Below, piece by piece: positions 49,574-58,485 of a stretch of 64,000 nucleotides of DNA. This DNA comes from Paraburkholderia fynbosensis. GTDB taxonomy: Bacteria; Pseudomonadota; Gammaproteobacteria; Burkholderiales; Burkholderiaceae. The notes under the pieces were generated by a model. That model worked only from the letters and a program-made list of their open reading frames with translations, was not told the origin of the DNA and ran no database searches. The first letter of the stretch is position 1, and every line of letters starts with the position of its first letter. The translations under genes and the position numbers were made by a program. The stretch covers positions 372,001-436,000 of the forward strand of contig NZ_CADIKI010000002.1 in the NCBI RefSeq assembly GCF_902859935.1, given 5' to 3'.

Positions 49574-50410
49574 ATGGACTGGCTACTGGCTTGCAAGGCG
49601 TTGATTCTGGGCGTCGTCGAAGGTTTGACCGAATTTTTGCCGGTGTCGAGCACCGGGCATCTGATCGTCGTCGGCAGTCTGCTGAATTTCACCGACGAAC
49701 ACGCGAAAACCTTCGATGTCGTGATCCAGCTCGGCGCGATTCTCGCCGTGTGCTGGGAGTTTCGCCGCCGCATCGGCACGGTGGTGGTCGGTTTGCCGAG
49801 TCGGCCCGAAGCACGCCGCTTCACGCTGAACGTGATCATTGCGACGATTCCGGCGATCGTGCTCGGCCTGCTGTTCGAAAAAACGATCAAGGCGGCGCTG
49901 TTCTCGCCGGTGCCGGTCGCGTTTGCGCTGGTGGCGGGCGGTGTCGTGATCCTGTGGGCGGAGGCCCGTCAGCGGACGGGCGGCGCCGAGGTGGTGCGGG
50001 TGCGCAACGTGGACGACCTGAGCGCGCTCGATGCGCTCAAAGTCGGTCTCGCGCAGTGTTTCGCGCTGATTCCGGGCACCTCGCGTTCAGGCGCGACGAT
50101 TATCGGCGGGATGCTGTTCGGGTTGGAGCGGCGAGTCGCCACGGAATTTTCGTTTTTCCTCGCGATTCCGATCATCTTCGGCGCAACTGCGTACGAGCTC
50201 TACAAGGACTGGCATCTGCTGTCCACTGACGCGCTTGGCAGCTTCGCGGTCGGCTTCGCGGCGGCCTTCGTCAGCGCGTTCATCTGCGTGCGCTGGCTGC
50301 TCCGATATATCGCCTCGCATGATTTCACCGCGTTCGCGTGGTATCGGATCGGCTTCGGCTTGCTGATCCTGCTGGTCGGCTATAGCGGTGTGTTGAGCTG
50401 GGCAGAATGA
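49574..50410 (+). CDS. uppP: Undecaprenyl-diphosphatase
   Basis: An inner-membrane phosphatase (278 residues, about eight helices) that recycles undecaprenyl diphosphate to the monophosphate carrier for peptidoglycan and polysaccharide export. The two catalytic motifs are [17 protein letters not shown] near residue 17 and [15 protein letters not shown]. It is also called BacA, for bacitracin resistance. It is followed by a terminator and convergent with trmB. Confidence 0.97.
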   Translation: MDWLLACKALILGVVEGLTEFLPVSSTGHLIVVGSLLNFTDEHAKTFDVVIQLGAILAVCWEFRRRIGTVVVGLPSRPEARRFTLNVIIATIPAIVLGLLFEKTIKAALFSPVPVAFALVAGGVVILWAEARQRTGGAEVVRVRNVDDLSALDALKVGLAQCFALIPGTSRSGATIIGGMLFGLERRVATEFSFFLAIPIIFGATAYELYKDWHLLSTDALGSFAVGFAAAFVSAFICVRWLLRYIASHDFTAFAWYRIGFGLLILLVGYSGVLSWAE

Positions 50411-50435
50411 AGTCTCGCGCTTTGCTCGTGCCATG

Positions 50436-50467
50436 AAAAAAGGTCCGCTCGATTGAGTGGACCTTTT
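50436..50467. terminator. Terminator between convergent uppP and trmB
   Basis: AAAAAGGTCCGCTC pairs with GAGTGGACCTTTTT (one G-T pair) around a GATT loop, with A- and T-runs, so it can act both ways. Confidence 0.88.
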
Positions 50468-50514
50468 TGCTTTCGGGCAGTCACAACCTGCAGGCGGCTT
50501 GCCGGCGCGAGCCT

Positions 50515-51297
50515 TTACCCGGCGTTGCGTTTGCGGAACACCAGATCCCACACACCATGCCCGAGCCGCAGCCCGCGCCGCTCGAACTTCGTCACCGGAC
50601 GATACGCCGGGCGCGGCGCATAGCCGTCAGCCGTGTTCTCCAGCGCCGGTTCGGCGCCGAGCACTTCGAGCATCTGTTCGGCATAGTTCTGCCAGTCGGT
50701 CGCGCAATGCAGATAGGCGCCCGCTTTCAGGCGCGAGGCGAGCAGTGCGACGAACTTCGGCTGGATCAGCCGGCGCTTGTGGTGGCGCGCCTTGTGCCAG
50801 GGGTCCGGGAAAAAGATGTGCACGCCGTCGAGGCTGTCCGGCGCGATCATCTGTTCGAGCACTTCGACCGCGTCGTGCTGAATGATGCGGATATTCGACA
50901 GCGACTGCTGGCCCATCAGCTTCAGCAGCGCGCCGACGCCCGGTTCGTGCACTTCGACGCCGAGGAAGTCGTCGTCGGGACGATGCAAGGCAATTTCCGC
51001 AGTGGTCGCGCCCATCCCGAAACCGATCTCCAGCACACGCGGCGCGGTGCGGCCGAACACGCTGGTCCAGTCGGGCTGGTGCGGCGTGTAGGGCAGCACG
51101 AAGCGCGGGCCGAGTTCGTCCATCGCGCGGCGCTGGCCGGTCGACACGCGGCCGGCGCGCGTGACAAAGCTGCGGATACGGCGCCGATGCAGCGCCTCGT
51201 CTTGCGGCGCGTCGTCGTTGGCGGATTGGCCTTCGACAACGCTCGGGGGCGTCGGGAGTTCGTCCGGCAGGCCGGTGTCGTTTGGATCGTGGATCAT
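50515..51297 (-). CDS. trmB: tRNA (guanine-N7-)-methyltransferase
   Basis: A 260-residue SAM enzyme forming m7G46 in tRNA. It has motif [31 protein letters not shown], and the TrmB signature [34 protein letters not shown] and [17 protein letters not shown] follow. The first 40 residues are a variable acidic extension. It sits beside tRNA-Gly, whose gene ends 200 bases upstream of its start. Confidence 0.96.
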   Translation of the reverse strand: MIHDPNDTGLPDELPTPPSVVEGQSANDDAPQDEALHRRRIRSFVTRAGRVSTGQRRAMDELGPRFVLPYTPHQPDWTSVFGRTAPRVLEIGFGMGATTAEIALHRPDDDFLGVEVHEPGVGALLKLMGQQSLSNIRIIQHDAVEVLEQMIAPDSLDGVHIFFPDPWHKARHHKRRLIQPKFVALLASRLKAGAYLHCATDWQNYAEQMLEVLGAEPALENTADGYAPRPAYRPVTKFERRGLRLGHGVWDLVFRKRNAG

Positions 51298-51498
51298 CTT
51301 CGATGCTGCTACAAGGGTGAGGGCTTCGCGGCTCGCGCGGCGTGCCTGTCCGCGCGGGCGGCGCAGGCCGCGAAACGTGCGCGCGGTTGCTTGGGCGCCG
51401 TGTTTTGCGATTCACTATGCCGGGCCGCCGCCACTACAAAAAAGCCGCCTTCATGGAGGCGGCTCGTGCGGTATTTTTGCTGAAGGCTCAGCGGAAGG

Positions 51499-51572
51499 TG
51501 GAGCGGGCGATGGGAATCGAACCCACGGCTCTAGCTTGGGAAGCTAGGGTATTACCATTATACGACGCCCGC
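51499..51572 (-). tRNA. tRNA-Gly (anticodon CCC)
   Basis: 74 bases including CCA. The acceptor is GCGGGCG/CGCCCGC with discriminator U. The anticodon stem CTAGC/GCTAG encloses TTCCCAA, giving anticodon CCC (codon GGG). The T-arm GTGGG-TTCGATT-CCCAT is standard. A TAAAAT hexamer ten bases upstream may be its -10. It is the last ordinary chromosomal gene before the hypothetical-rich island, which lies on its 5' side. Confidence 0.96.
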
Positions 51573-51725
51573 AGAGCGCGCTATTTTACAGGGGTTTGAC
51601 GGGTTTGGGGAGTCGGAATCGTGTGAGGTGGCGTGAAAAGTGTATGCACTTCGGAAAATCTTGCTGGCATCGCCGCTAGTATCTTCGTAAGGCGCTCACA
51701 CGGACGAAAATTTCGAGGTTTTACG

Positions 51726-51753
51726 TTGAACACGAAACTTTTAATGATAGAAT
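51726..51753 (+). promoter_or_regulatory. Promoter of the HTH-ImmA/IrrE operon
   Basis: TTGAAC and TAGAAT are separated by 16 bases in AT-rich sequence, 36 bases before the first gene start. Confidence 0.6.
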
Positions 51754-51789
51754 TCGCGTTACTGGAAAACAACCTACGGTGTGTCATGT

Positions 51790-52455
51790 ATGGCGACTTC
51801 GCCCGCTGATGGTATTGAAGCACTGGAACAACTCATCGTCCAAAACATTCCGCGCGATGCGCTGATGGCTTGTGAGGATGCATATCACAATGGTGACGCA
51901 AAGGCGCGCACCCAAGCGTCTGGGTTTGCGCAAGGGCATCGCCCTTCTGCCGTTGGCTCGGTGAAGCACTTCTACATCAATGAGTCCTTCCACGAAGCCT
52001 TGCTCGCTCACGGCGCAGACCCAACTCCGCTCCGCGGCACGCGTCTGGTTGTGGGGCGGTGGGGTATCTTCCACGTCGCCCGGCTCAATGTTCCCGGACA
52101 CCAGTGGGTCAATCTGCGGCGGAGTGCGACGCGAAAGAAGTTGGCTGAAATCAATCAGAGCATCGAGCGCAAATACGTGCAGCGCGACTTGTTCAATGAA
52201 GCGTCAGCCACTACGGCTGGCACCATCTTCATTCTCGGTGTTATGGATGGTGTCGACGCGAACGGCGTCGCTCAGCTGACTCAGGTCAAATTGGCCCTCC
52301 CTGCGCCCAATATGAAGTCTTGGTTGTACATGAAGTCTCTGACGGAATTCTTGAGCCTATACGAGCAAACGAACACGGCCGAGCAGCCCGACAACGCTAA
52401 GCCCAAACTCAAGACACAACCCAAGAAGCAAACTGGCAATGACGAAGGGAATTAA
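51790..52455 (+). CDS. Unknown protein upstream of HTH-ImmA/IrrE peptidase
   Basis: A 221-residue protein I do not recognise. It starts MATSPADGIEALEQLI (a GTG three codons earlier is possible) and looks soluble and globular, with a Lys/Gln/Asn-rich tail after residue 195. A central block (RLVVGRWGIFHVARLN, NLRRSATRKKLAEIN) is basic. Its 3' end overlaps the next gene by 17 bases, so the two are translationally coupled and probably act together. Possibilities are a toxin or stress effector held in check by the partner, or a peptidase substrate; neither is shown. Codon use is less GC-biased than in the left part of the window. Confidence 0.7.
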   Translation: MATSPADGIEALEQLIVQNIPRDALMACEDAYHNGDAKARTQASGFAQGHRPSAVGSVKHFYINESFHEALLAHGADPTPLRGTRLVVGRWGIFHVARLNVPGHQWVNLRRSATRKKLAEINQSIERKYVQRDLFNEASATTAGTIFILGVMDGVDANGVAQLTQVKLALPAPNMKSWLYMKSLTEFLSLYEQTNTAEQPDNAKPKLKTQPKKQTGNDEGN

Positions 52456-53650
52456 AGATCTTCAACCCGCAAGGCTTGAACAAGCGCTTGCGGCTCGTGG
52501 GCTGACGAAGGGCCAACTGGCAAGCTTGGTTGGCGTTGCGGCGCCGACTGTCACCAAATGGTGCAAAGGCGATCAAGCTCCCGAAGCGGATACGTTTGAG
52601 CGGCTTGCGTCTGTACTCAACGTGCAGCCGGAATGGCTCACACGTGCCATGTTACGGCCTGTCTCTAAGCCACTCTATCGCAGCAATGCATCGGCCTTAA
52701 AGGCCGCTCGCGCCAAGCTGGAGGCTCGGACCGAATGGACGCAAGAGATTGCCGTTCTCTTGGGCGACTACGTGGATTATCCGAAAGTCAACCTTCCCGT
52801 GCGCACGTTTCAGGACCCCGAGCAGATCAGCGACGCCGATATCGAGGCTGCGGCTGAGGAATGTCGCGCGCTTTGGCAATTGGGCCGGGGTCCCGTGCAG
52901 AACCTTGCTCTGGCTGCTGAAAGTGCTGGCGTCCTAGTCATTCGCGAAGAAACTGAAATATCGGCTATTGAAGGTCTTTCAAGTTGGAGCGAACTGCTTG
53001 GGCGGCCCATCGTGTTTCTGTCGGCTGACAAAGCCAATGCTTTCCGCAGTCGATTTGATTTGGCCCATGAAATCGGGCATCTCATTTTGCATAAGCACAT
53101 ACCGAGAGCTGAAGAGCGCGACCGCTACAACCAGATGGAAAAACAAGCGCATCGATTTGCAGGTGCGCTCTTGCTCCCAGCGGAAACGTTTGCTAGTGAA
53201 GTCAGGGTGCCTACAAACCTAGACAATTTGCTCATCCTCAAGCAGCGCTGGGGCGCGTCTGTGGCGGCGATGATGATGCGCTTGCACGCACTTGGCTTGC
53301 TTAGTGATGACGATAAGTTGACGCTCTTCAAGCGACGATCTGCCCGTTGGGGATCCAAGGCAGAACCTGGCGACGAAAAATGGGAGCCAGAGGAACCGCG
53401 GTTGCTACGACGCACGGTGGAGCTGCTGGTCAACGAAGGGATTTTGCCAGTCGAAAGCATCGCGCGTCACTTGGGCTATTCGCCTCGTGACGTGGAGAAG
53501 CTGTGCGGTCTGCGTGTGAATTACTTTACTGCACCAGCTCAGGTAGTGGAGTTAGCCACTCTTCGATCAGCAAGGTCCAGCGATCCGGCTGAGCGTCGAG
53601 CCAGTGCCAGTGTGGCCGATGTCGTATCGTTTCAAAAATTCAAGAAGTGA
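52439..53650 (+). CDS. XRE-type HTH and ImmA/IrrE metallopeptidase fusion
   Basis: A 403-residue protein. The N-terminal Cro/CI-type HTH (residues about 10-62) includes GLTKGQLASLVGVAAPTVTKW. The ImmA/IrrE (COG2856) domain carries the zinc motif HEIGH (H210, E211, H214) in FDLAHEIGHLILHKH, then QAHRFAGALLLP. The C-terminal third is helical. Such fusions act as antitoxin-like repressors or as DNA-damage/stress switches that cleave a partner, as ImmA cleaves ImmR. It is coupled to the unknown gene just upstream. The 291 bases after it hold no feature I can support. Confidence 0.9.
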   Translation: MTKGIKDLQPARLEQALAARGLTKGQLASLVGVAAPTVTKWCKGDQAPEADTFERLASVLNVQPEWLTRAMLRPVSKPLYRSNASALKAARAKLEARTEWTQEIAVLLGDYVDYPKVNLPVRTFQDPEQISDADIEAAAEECRALWQLGRGPVQNLALAAESAGVLVIREETEISAIEGLSSWSELLGRPIVFLSADKANAFRSRFDLAHEIGHLILHKHIPRAEERDRYNQMEKQAHRFAGALLLPAETFASEVRVPTNLDNLLILKQRWGASVAAMMMRLHALGLLSDDDKLTLFKRRSARWGSKAEPGDEKWEPEEPRLLRRTVELLVNEGILPVESIARHLGYSPRDVEKLCGLRVNYFTAPAQVVELATLRSARSSDPAERRASASVADVVSFQKFKK

Positions 53651-53941
53651 CTTGCGACTCTCGACGGGTTCTACAAAATAAACCGATGCCTTCAATGAGA
53701 ATCGTTGAGGGTTATCTCTAAGACATACCGGCTTGACGAAGCATGAAGCGGTTCACCATTCGTTGAGTCGTGAACGAACTCCGCGTGCAGTGCGGCTCGC
53801 ATACGCTCCGACAGCAGACCATCGACCAGTCTCGATAATGGTGCCTTATTCGTCTAAAGCAGTTCTTCCTAGCAAACAGATGGGTGCCAAATATCTACAA
53901 GCAATAGATTAATCGTGTCTCGATAGTAACTTACCGAAGTG

Positions 53942-55690
53942 CTAGGGCTTCGCGAGCTTCGCCTGATAGTCGTCTGTAACTTTTATTATCCTATCCAAGA
54001 TGGCTTTAAACCCATCGAAGTTGATAGTTCCGGCTTTTTTTGCCACGACGTCTCGAGCGAAATGGCCCTTTCCGTAGAAACCAGGCTTGTCATCAGTATG
54101 GTTGCTTCGGTCAAATTTCCTGCCATTAAGCTCTTCTTTCAATGTAGCTTCATCGAAAAAATCTTCAATCGCGGTCTCGCTATTGTTGGGCCCGCGTGGC
54201 GTTGGAACGACGTATAGGTTGCTCGTAACATGTATAAAATCGGCTAGCCCCTGAGGTTTTTTCTTTTTAGTAATTCCGGCAAGTGCTTCATAGACGCTAT
54301 GCGCGCCCTTGTCGTTATCTATCAAGACAATGACAGGGAAGCGCGGTGCAGGAGCCTTAAAACAATGTTGCACGTCTGTATGATAGTGTTTGAGAAGCTT
54401 GCATATTCCCCCGACACCACCGGTTAGCTCGGTGATCTCGCCGGTACGCGTCTCAGCATACTTATAAAAGCGGACTTTTAATTTTGGCGGCGCGCCTGCC
54501 TCAACTAGGCTGGGGTACGTTGCCGATAGCGCCTTTATCGCACAACGTAGGTACACGTTATCCGTCTTACCTTCGCAAACGATGATAGGTTCACGGAGAC
54601 CGTAGAAGAGGTCGAAATAAAGAAAGCGTCTGAACAACGCCACTCGCCCGGCGGTGCTCTCAAACTCACGACCATTTTCTATGGCTAACTTGTGATTGAA
54701 TCGATCCACATGGTCGATGTAGGAGAGCATGCCAAGGAGTTGCTTGTTCTCTCCAGCCTTGCGATTTTCAAGAATGATGGTCCCGTTGGCGTCTCTCTTC
54801 TTGTAGACGAATTCAAATGCTCCCGTTGTAAAAAGGCTGTGCGCCATCGCACGTACTGTGTATCGATAGGTCGCAGGGACATTTACTTTCTGATTGACCG
54901 TAAGACCCGTGACCTCTTGTCGTGAATCACGATATTGCAACCGCGTTTTGGACGGATTGAACGCAAACCCGCTTCTGCTGACCAACCGGTCAAGCTCCGC
55001 TCCCGGAACCCACGTATGGTCGCCGTTAAGGGCTGCTATCTCGGGAGGGAACGTCGGATTATTCGTGCTGAATGTGAGGTCATCGGCATATCTCGTATAA
55101 CTTGCGCTGTGCTTTGCCGCCAAGCTGGAAAGCAGGATATCCATCGGATGGGCGAGCAGGTTAGAGATTACCGGCGAACATGGGCTACCCTGTGGAAGCT
55201 TGTTCTCGAAGCACGCTATTTGAGCAATGACCGTGGCAACGTCGGGGTGCAATGCAAAGTTGCGGTCTTTGATAAAAAATCCGCGTACCCGTCCGAAGTT
55301 AATCGTGCCAAAGAAATCGTGTAAATCTGCGTTGAAGACAAACCGACGAGTGACATGTACTCGTCCATTCGTCATGATTGTGTGATGCCTCTTGAATCCG
55401 TGAGCAATTCCGTGCCGCCGTCCATTTCCAGGCTTAACGTGGGATAGGGCGATTTCGTCACTGCAGTCTTGCAGAACAGATGCTAGCTTTTGCTGAACGA
55501 GTTTCAGCCCTAAGGATGGGGCCAAAATTTCTCGTTCTCCGCCATGCCGTTTGGGGATTGTGAAGCGCGTATATTTAGTATCTGGTGCGGTCTTATAAAG
55601 AATGTACGCGAGATTTCGTGGCGAGACATCCAGAATAATGGCGAGGTCACGCCGAGCGGCAGCAGCCTTAAGCTTTTGAAGACTTGACAT
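53942..55690 (-). CDS. Retron reverse transcriptase with C-terminal TOPRIM domain (Ec67/Eco2-like)
   Basis: A 582-residue retron RT, close to the roughly 586 residues of the Ec67 enzyme. The N-terminal RT domain has FNADLHDFFGTINFGRVRG, LPQGSPCSPVISNL, catalytic YADD at 201-204, and the retron-specific VTGLTVN at 260-266. The C-terminal half has TOPRIM motifs: E373 in IIVCEGKTDNVYL and DND at 458-460 in VIVLIDNDKG. It is inferred to make msDNA from an adjacent ncRNA, with the TOPRIM nuclease as effector in anti-phage defence, as for Ec67-type retrons. The ATG at 55690 aligns with the family N-terminus; the frame is open to 55738. Confidence 0.95.
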   Translation of the reverse strand: MSSLQKLKAAAARRDLAIILDVSPRNLAYILYKTAPDTKYTRFTIPKRHGGEREILAPSLGLKLVQQKLASVLQDCSDEIALSHVKPGNGRRHGIAHGFKRHHTIMTNGRVHVTRRFVFNADLHDFFGTINFGRVRGFFIKDRNFALHPDVATVIAQIACFENKLPQGSPCSPVISNLLAHPMDILLSSLAAKHSASYTRYADDLTFSTNNPTFPPEIAALNGDHTWVPGAELDRLVSRSGFAFNPSKTRLQYRDSRQEVTGLTVNQKVNVPATYRYTVRAMAHSLFTTGAFEFVYKKRDANGTIILENRKAGENKQLLGMLSYIDHVDRFNHKLAIENGREFESTAGRVALFRRFLYFDLFYGLREPIIVCEGKTDNVYLRCAIKALSATYPSLVEAGAPPKLKVRFYKYAETRTGEITELTGGVGGICKLLKHYHTDVQHCFKAPAPRFPVIVLIDNDKGAHSVYEALAGITKKKKPQGLADFIHVTSNLYVVPTPRGPNNSETAIEDFFDEATLKEELNGRKFDRSNHTDDKPGFYGKGHFARDVVAKKAGTINFDGFKAILDRIIKVTDDYQAKLAKP

Positions 55691-55728
55691 ATGTCTCAGA
55701 GGAAGTGGCCCGCGGATACTCTTACGCA

Positions 55729-55907
55729 AACGGCGCAATTCGGATCATGCAGAGGAAATCCGAGGAGCAAATCCCGGAACTTTTATTTCACATGCCATGA
55801 TTCATGGCAAAAAATCTATCCGCGAGCCGGATGGAACTGTAACAGAATGTTTCGCAGCAGACAATCTCGCTGCGCAGAACGCGCCGAGTTGAGGGCGTTC
55901 TGCCGTT
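55729..55907 (-). ncRNA. Candidate retron msr-msd RNA upstream of the reverse transcriptase
   Basis: The ncRNA template is expected directly upstream of the RT gene on the same strand. This stretch has three clear hairpins: a 9-bp stem GCAGAACGC/GCGTTCTGC (55874-55903), a 5-bp ATCCG/CGGAT stem (55818-55832), and a 17-base perfect palindrome (55793-55809), plus an AT-rich run. A short AACGGC/GCCGTT pair (55902-55907 with 55729-55734) could be the closing a1/a2 stem but is only 6 bp, so the ends are uncertain. The branching G cannot be assigned. Confidence 0.45.
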
Positions 55908-56001
55908 GAATGTAGGCGCACGCACCAGCGAGCATTGGTATCAAGATTTTCGATACGTTGCCGTTATGTCGCATTGTGTACAACGGAAGGGCGGATTATC
56001 A

Positions 56002-56820
56002 ATGAGAATTGGCCGATTGTGTTTTTGCATCGCCTTGGCATTCCTCGCAACTTTGGCGCGAGGCGAGGGGGCGACCGACCAAACGCTCGAGCGTCAAGAG
56101 AAAGCGCTGCACGCGATTGACGAGTTTGCGCACGAAATCTGTAACGATATTTCCACATCAGGTACTCAACAGAACATTACGCTCGATGCAAACGGGCAGG
56201 CTCAGTTGTCTCGCCTTCTTAAGTTCGTCGGCGACCTCGGCTTCAACGGAGGCGCGAAGTACTCATTGTCAGATTACAAGGGGCTCGTGCAGGCAGATGT
56301 CGGGAAGGCATTGCACGATGCTCAAGAGTGTCGCATAGATGTCTTGAACAGCCTGAAGGACAAGATGCTCGCTAGCCCTTCCGGGTCATCAGACGCCGGT
56401 CACACGAGTCGACACGGCGTGCCAACGCAATTGGTATGGCGGCAACCTTCGGAAAGTCCCAATAGCTTTGCGGCTCACTGGCTAACCTACTTGGACAATC
56501 AGGAATGGGACAAGGCTTATGCCGAGTTGGGCCAAGAGGCGAAAGACTCGTATAGTGCGAGCGAATTCGCGCAGTTGCTATATTCCCAACGTAGTCCGCG
56601 CGGACGTGTCTTAACCCGGAAATTTGTGGGCGCCCAACCAGCGGATCGGAAGGCTACAGCCCCGCCCGACGTGAAGGGAATCGCAGTGCTCTATAACACG
56701 ACGTTCGAGCATTCATCGAGCGTCACTGCGGAGCCCGGCGAGGTGGTGCTCCTGCTTCTATCACCGCAGGGCAAGTATCGAGTTGCAGCATACAACTGTC
56801 AAACGTGTGGTGGGAGTTGA
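56002..56820 (+). CDS. Secreted protein with DUF4019-like C-terminal domain
   Basis: A 272-residue exported protein. A signal peptide (IGRLCFCIALAFLATLARG) is followed by a helical region to residue 125. A C-terminal domain follows: WLTYLDNQEWDKAYAELG, FAQLLYSQRSPRGRVLTRKF, and VLYNTTFEHSSSVTAEPGE. These blocks resemble DUF4019, an NTF2-like-sized periplasmic domain of unknown role. The ATG at 56002 begins the signal peptide; the frame is open back to 55906. It is divergent from the retron, with its start within 100 bases of the candidate ncRNA 5' end. Confidence 0.7.
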   Translation: MRIGRLCFCIALAFLATLARGEGATDQTLERQEKALHAIDEFAHEICNDISTSGTQQNITLDANGQAQLSRLLKFVGDLGFNGGAKYSLSDYKGLVQADVGKALHDAQECRIDVLNSLKDKMLASPSGSSDAGHTSRHGVPTQLVWRQPSESPNSFAAHWLTYLDNQEWDKAYAELGQEAKDSYSASEFAQLLYSQRSPRGRVLTRKFVGAQPADRKATAPPDVKGIAVLYNTTFEHSSSVTAEPGEVVLLLLSPQGKYRVAAYNCQTCGGS

Positions 56821-56862
56821 CGCGTAGTTTGGAACGTAAGTCGATGCGATGCCGGGGCTCTG

Positions 56863-57450
56863 ATGCCTCTGCGCAGTTTGCGCATGCAGTCAACAACCCT
56901 GAAAGACATTATGCTGAGAGAGCGTTTCCCAACAGGCATAGACGCAAAGCTTGAGCAATTTAATTGGGCTTTTGATCGCAGGGCTGATCTTTTGATGGCG
57001 GTTCTTCGCGGGCACATGATGGTCGAAGAGCGGCTGCACGATATCATCTCTGCGGGTGTTGCGAACTACGTCAGGCCTGCTGCCGAGAACGATATTTTCA
57101 GTTTCGGTACTGCCGCGAAGCTCGTGCGTGCCATGGTGGGCACCGCTGCCACTGCCGATTTTTGGAAGGGCGTTACATCCTTGAATTCCCTTCGCAACGC
57201 TCTCGGACACCGGGATCAGCCTGTGCGCCTCGATAAGCTGCTGACTAAGTTCTTCGAAGACACCGAACTGGCAGCTTCTCATCTCTTCAAGGGGCGCGAC
57301 ATAACGTATCGGCATGGTGGTGAATCCGAGGAAACCACCGCCGTTGCCATGCGATTGCGCTGTATGGCGATATGGGCCATCCTCGGAGTCCACGCAGACA
57401 ATCTCGCGAGAGACTTGGATGCTGCATTAATGTCCCGACGACTGAGATAA
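56863..57450 (+). CDS. HEPN-like hypothetical protein
   Basis: A 195-residue, mostly helical protein. LMAVLRGHMMVEERLHDII precedes a long second half containing SLNSLRNALGHRD. The arrangement of a helix with R-N-x-x-x-H (an R-x4-H match) is the hallmark of HEPN domains, many of which are RNases in toxin-antitoxin and abortive-infection systems. Whether it is an active RNase is not known; similar RN...H sequences also occur in inactive DUF4145-type proteins. An in-frame ATG at 56884 is an alternative start. It has no obvious small antitoxin partner next to it. Confidence 0.6.
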   Translation: MPLRSLRMQSTTLKDIMLRERFPTGIDAKLEQFNWAFDRRADLLMAVLRGHMMVEERLHDIISAGVANYVRPAAENDIFSFGTAAKLVRAMVGTAATADFWKGVTSLNSLRNALGHRDQPVRLDKLLTKFFEDTELAASHLFKGRDITYRHGGESEETTAVAMRLRCMAIWAILGVHADNLARDLDAALMSRRLR

Positions 57451-57471
57451 AGACCCTTTCGCGCCGTGAGC

Positions 57472-58323
57472 TTAGTCGCCCGATACGCGTTGAACAACCT
57501 CGTTCATCGAGTAGTGAACGAACTGCTTGCCTAGCTCGGTTAGCACATATTGCTTGCTGCCATCGAACGCTGATTCGACCGTGCTGTTGGCTGGTCCGGG
57601 CGGCTTACGCACCGTTTGTTTGCGCAGGAATTGTCCATCGGCATTAGTGTCGCGTGCTTGCCGGATGACACCACCTGTACTCAGGTCACGGATCAGCAGC
57701 TTGTATAGGTCAGCTTCCGCCGAGTCTTCGCGAACAAGATCGCCGTAATTCGCGGCCCAGATATCGAGCCGGGTTGAGCCGGGATTGCTATAGATCTCGC
57801 GGATTACCGCGAGGTGGGATTCGTGGTAAGTGTCCAGCCAGTCGATGAAGAGCCGGACAACGTCATCGGAGCATAGTCGCGTTCCAGCGGCATTCGTCAC
57901 GAGGTTTGCCACGTAGCGGCGCTTTTCTTCGGTATCGGCCTTGTCCCAGGCGCGAAAGGCTTTCCGCACGATGTCCAGATATTCGTCGCTCGCAAGCCGC
58001 TCATCGATATCGTCGCCGATCGCCTCAAATCGCCGACCGATATCTTGCATGGTCCCACTGAGGGTTTCCATCTTGGCTTGATGTTCTTCGAGCCATTGGG
58101 TCTGCAGGGAGGCTGCGTGCAGACTGGGTTCTTCAGTCTTCATGCTCGCTAGCGCGCTGATGAATCCACCGACCCAAGGAATACTACCGAGCGCCGCTAA
58201 AGCAAACTTCTCAAGGATGCGGCGTTTCGTGCTCGGGTTAAGTTTTTCGAGCTGAGTCCTAATCTGATCGACGGCCGAATCCGTTGGAACGATGGAGTTA
58301 GCAGTGCTGTCATTCGAATTCAT
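57472..58323 (-). CDS. Unknown protein with N-terminal hydrophobic helix
   Basis: A 283-residue protein I do not recognise. After about 40 residues a hydrophobic segment (FALAALGSIPWVGGFISALAS, residues 41-61) could insert in a membrane. A charged helical region and a soluble C-terminal half with winged-helix-like character (VIREIYSNPGSTRLDIW, LYKLLIRDLSTGGVIRQ, YVLTELGKQFVHY) follow. It converges with the HEPN-like gene (21 bases between stops). The combination of one membrane segment and a helical body in a defence island makes an effector role conceivable, but nothing here proves it. Confidence 0.65.
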   Translation of the reverse strand: MNSNDSTANSIVPTDSAVDQIRTQLEKLNPSTKRRILEKFALAALGSIPWVGGFISALASMKTEEPSLHAASLQTQWLEEHQAKMETLSGTMQDIGRRFEAIGDDIDERLASDEYLDIVRKAFRAWDKADTEEKRRYVANLVTNAAGTRLCSDDVVRLFIDWLDTYHESHLAVIREIYSNPGSTRLDIWAANYGDLVREDSAEADLYKLLIRDLSTGGVIRQARDTNADGQFLRKQTVRKPPGPANSTVESAFDGSKQYVLTELGKQFVHYSMNEVVQRVSGD

Positions 58324-58485
58324 CTAGCCTCCATGCGTTGCGCTTTAGGGCACCGGCAATTCTACAGCACAGGTTCTCGGTTTTTTGCGTAGAGGGGCGA
58401 TAAGGGGGTGTCAGCAATCGCCCGTAATGGGTGTGACGACAACGTCCCGTTGTCCAGACAATGTAGTCCGCGGGATAGTATCCGC

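Noticed and set aside
51499..51572. tRNA-Gly 3' end as the attachment site of the island
   Set aside because: The island lies on the 5' side of the tRNA, and I found no repeat of the tRNA 3' end near the integrase.
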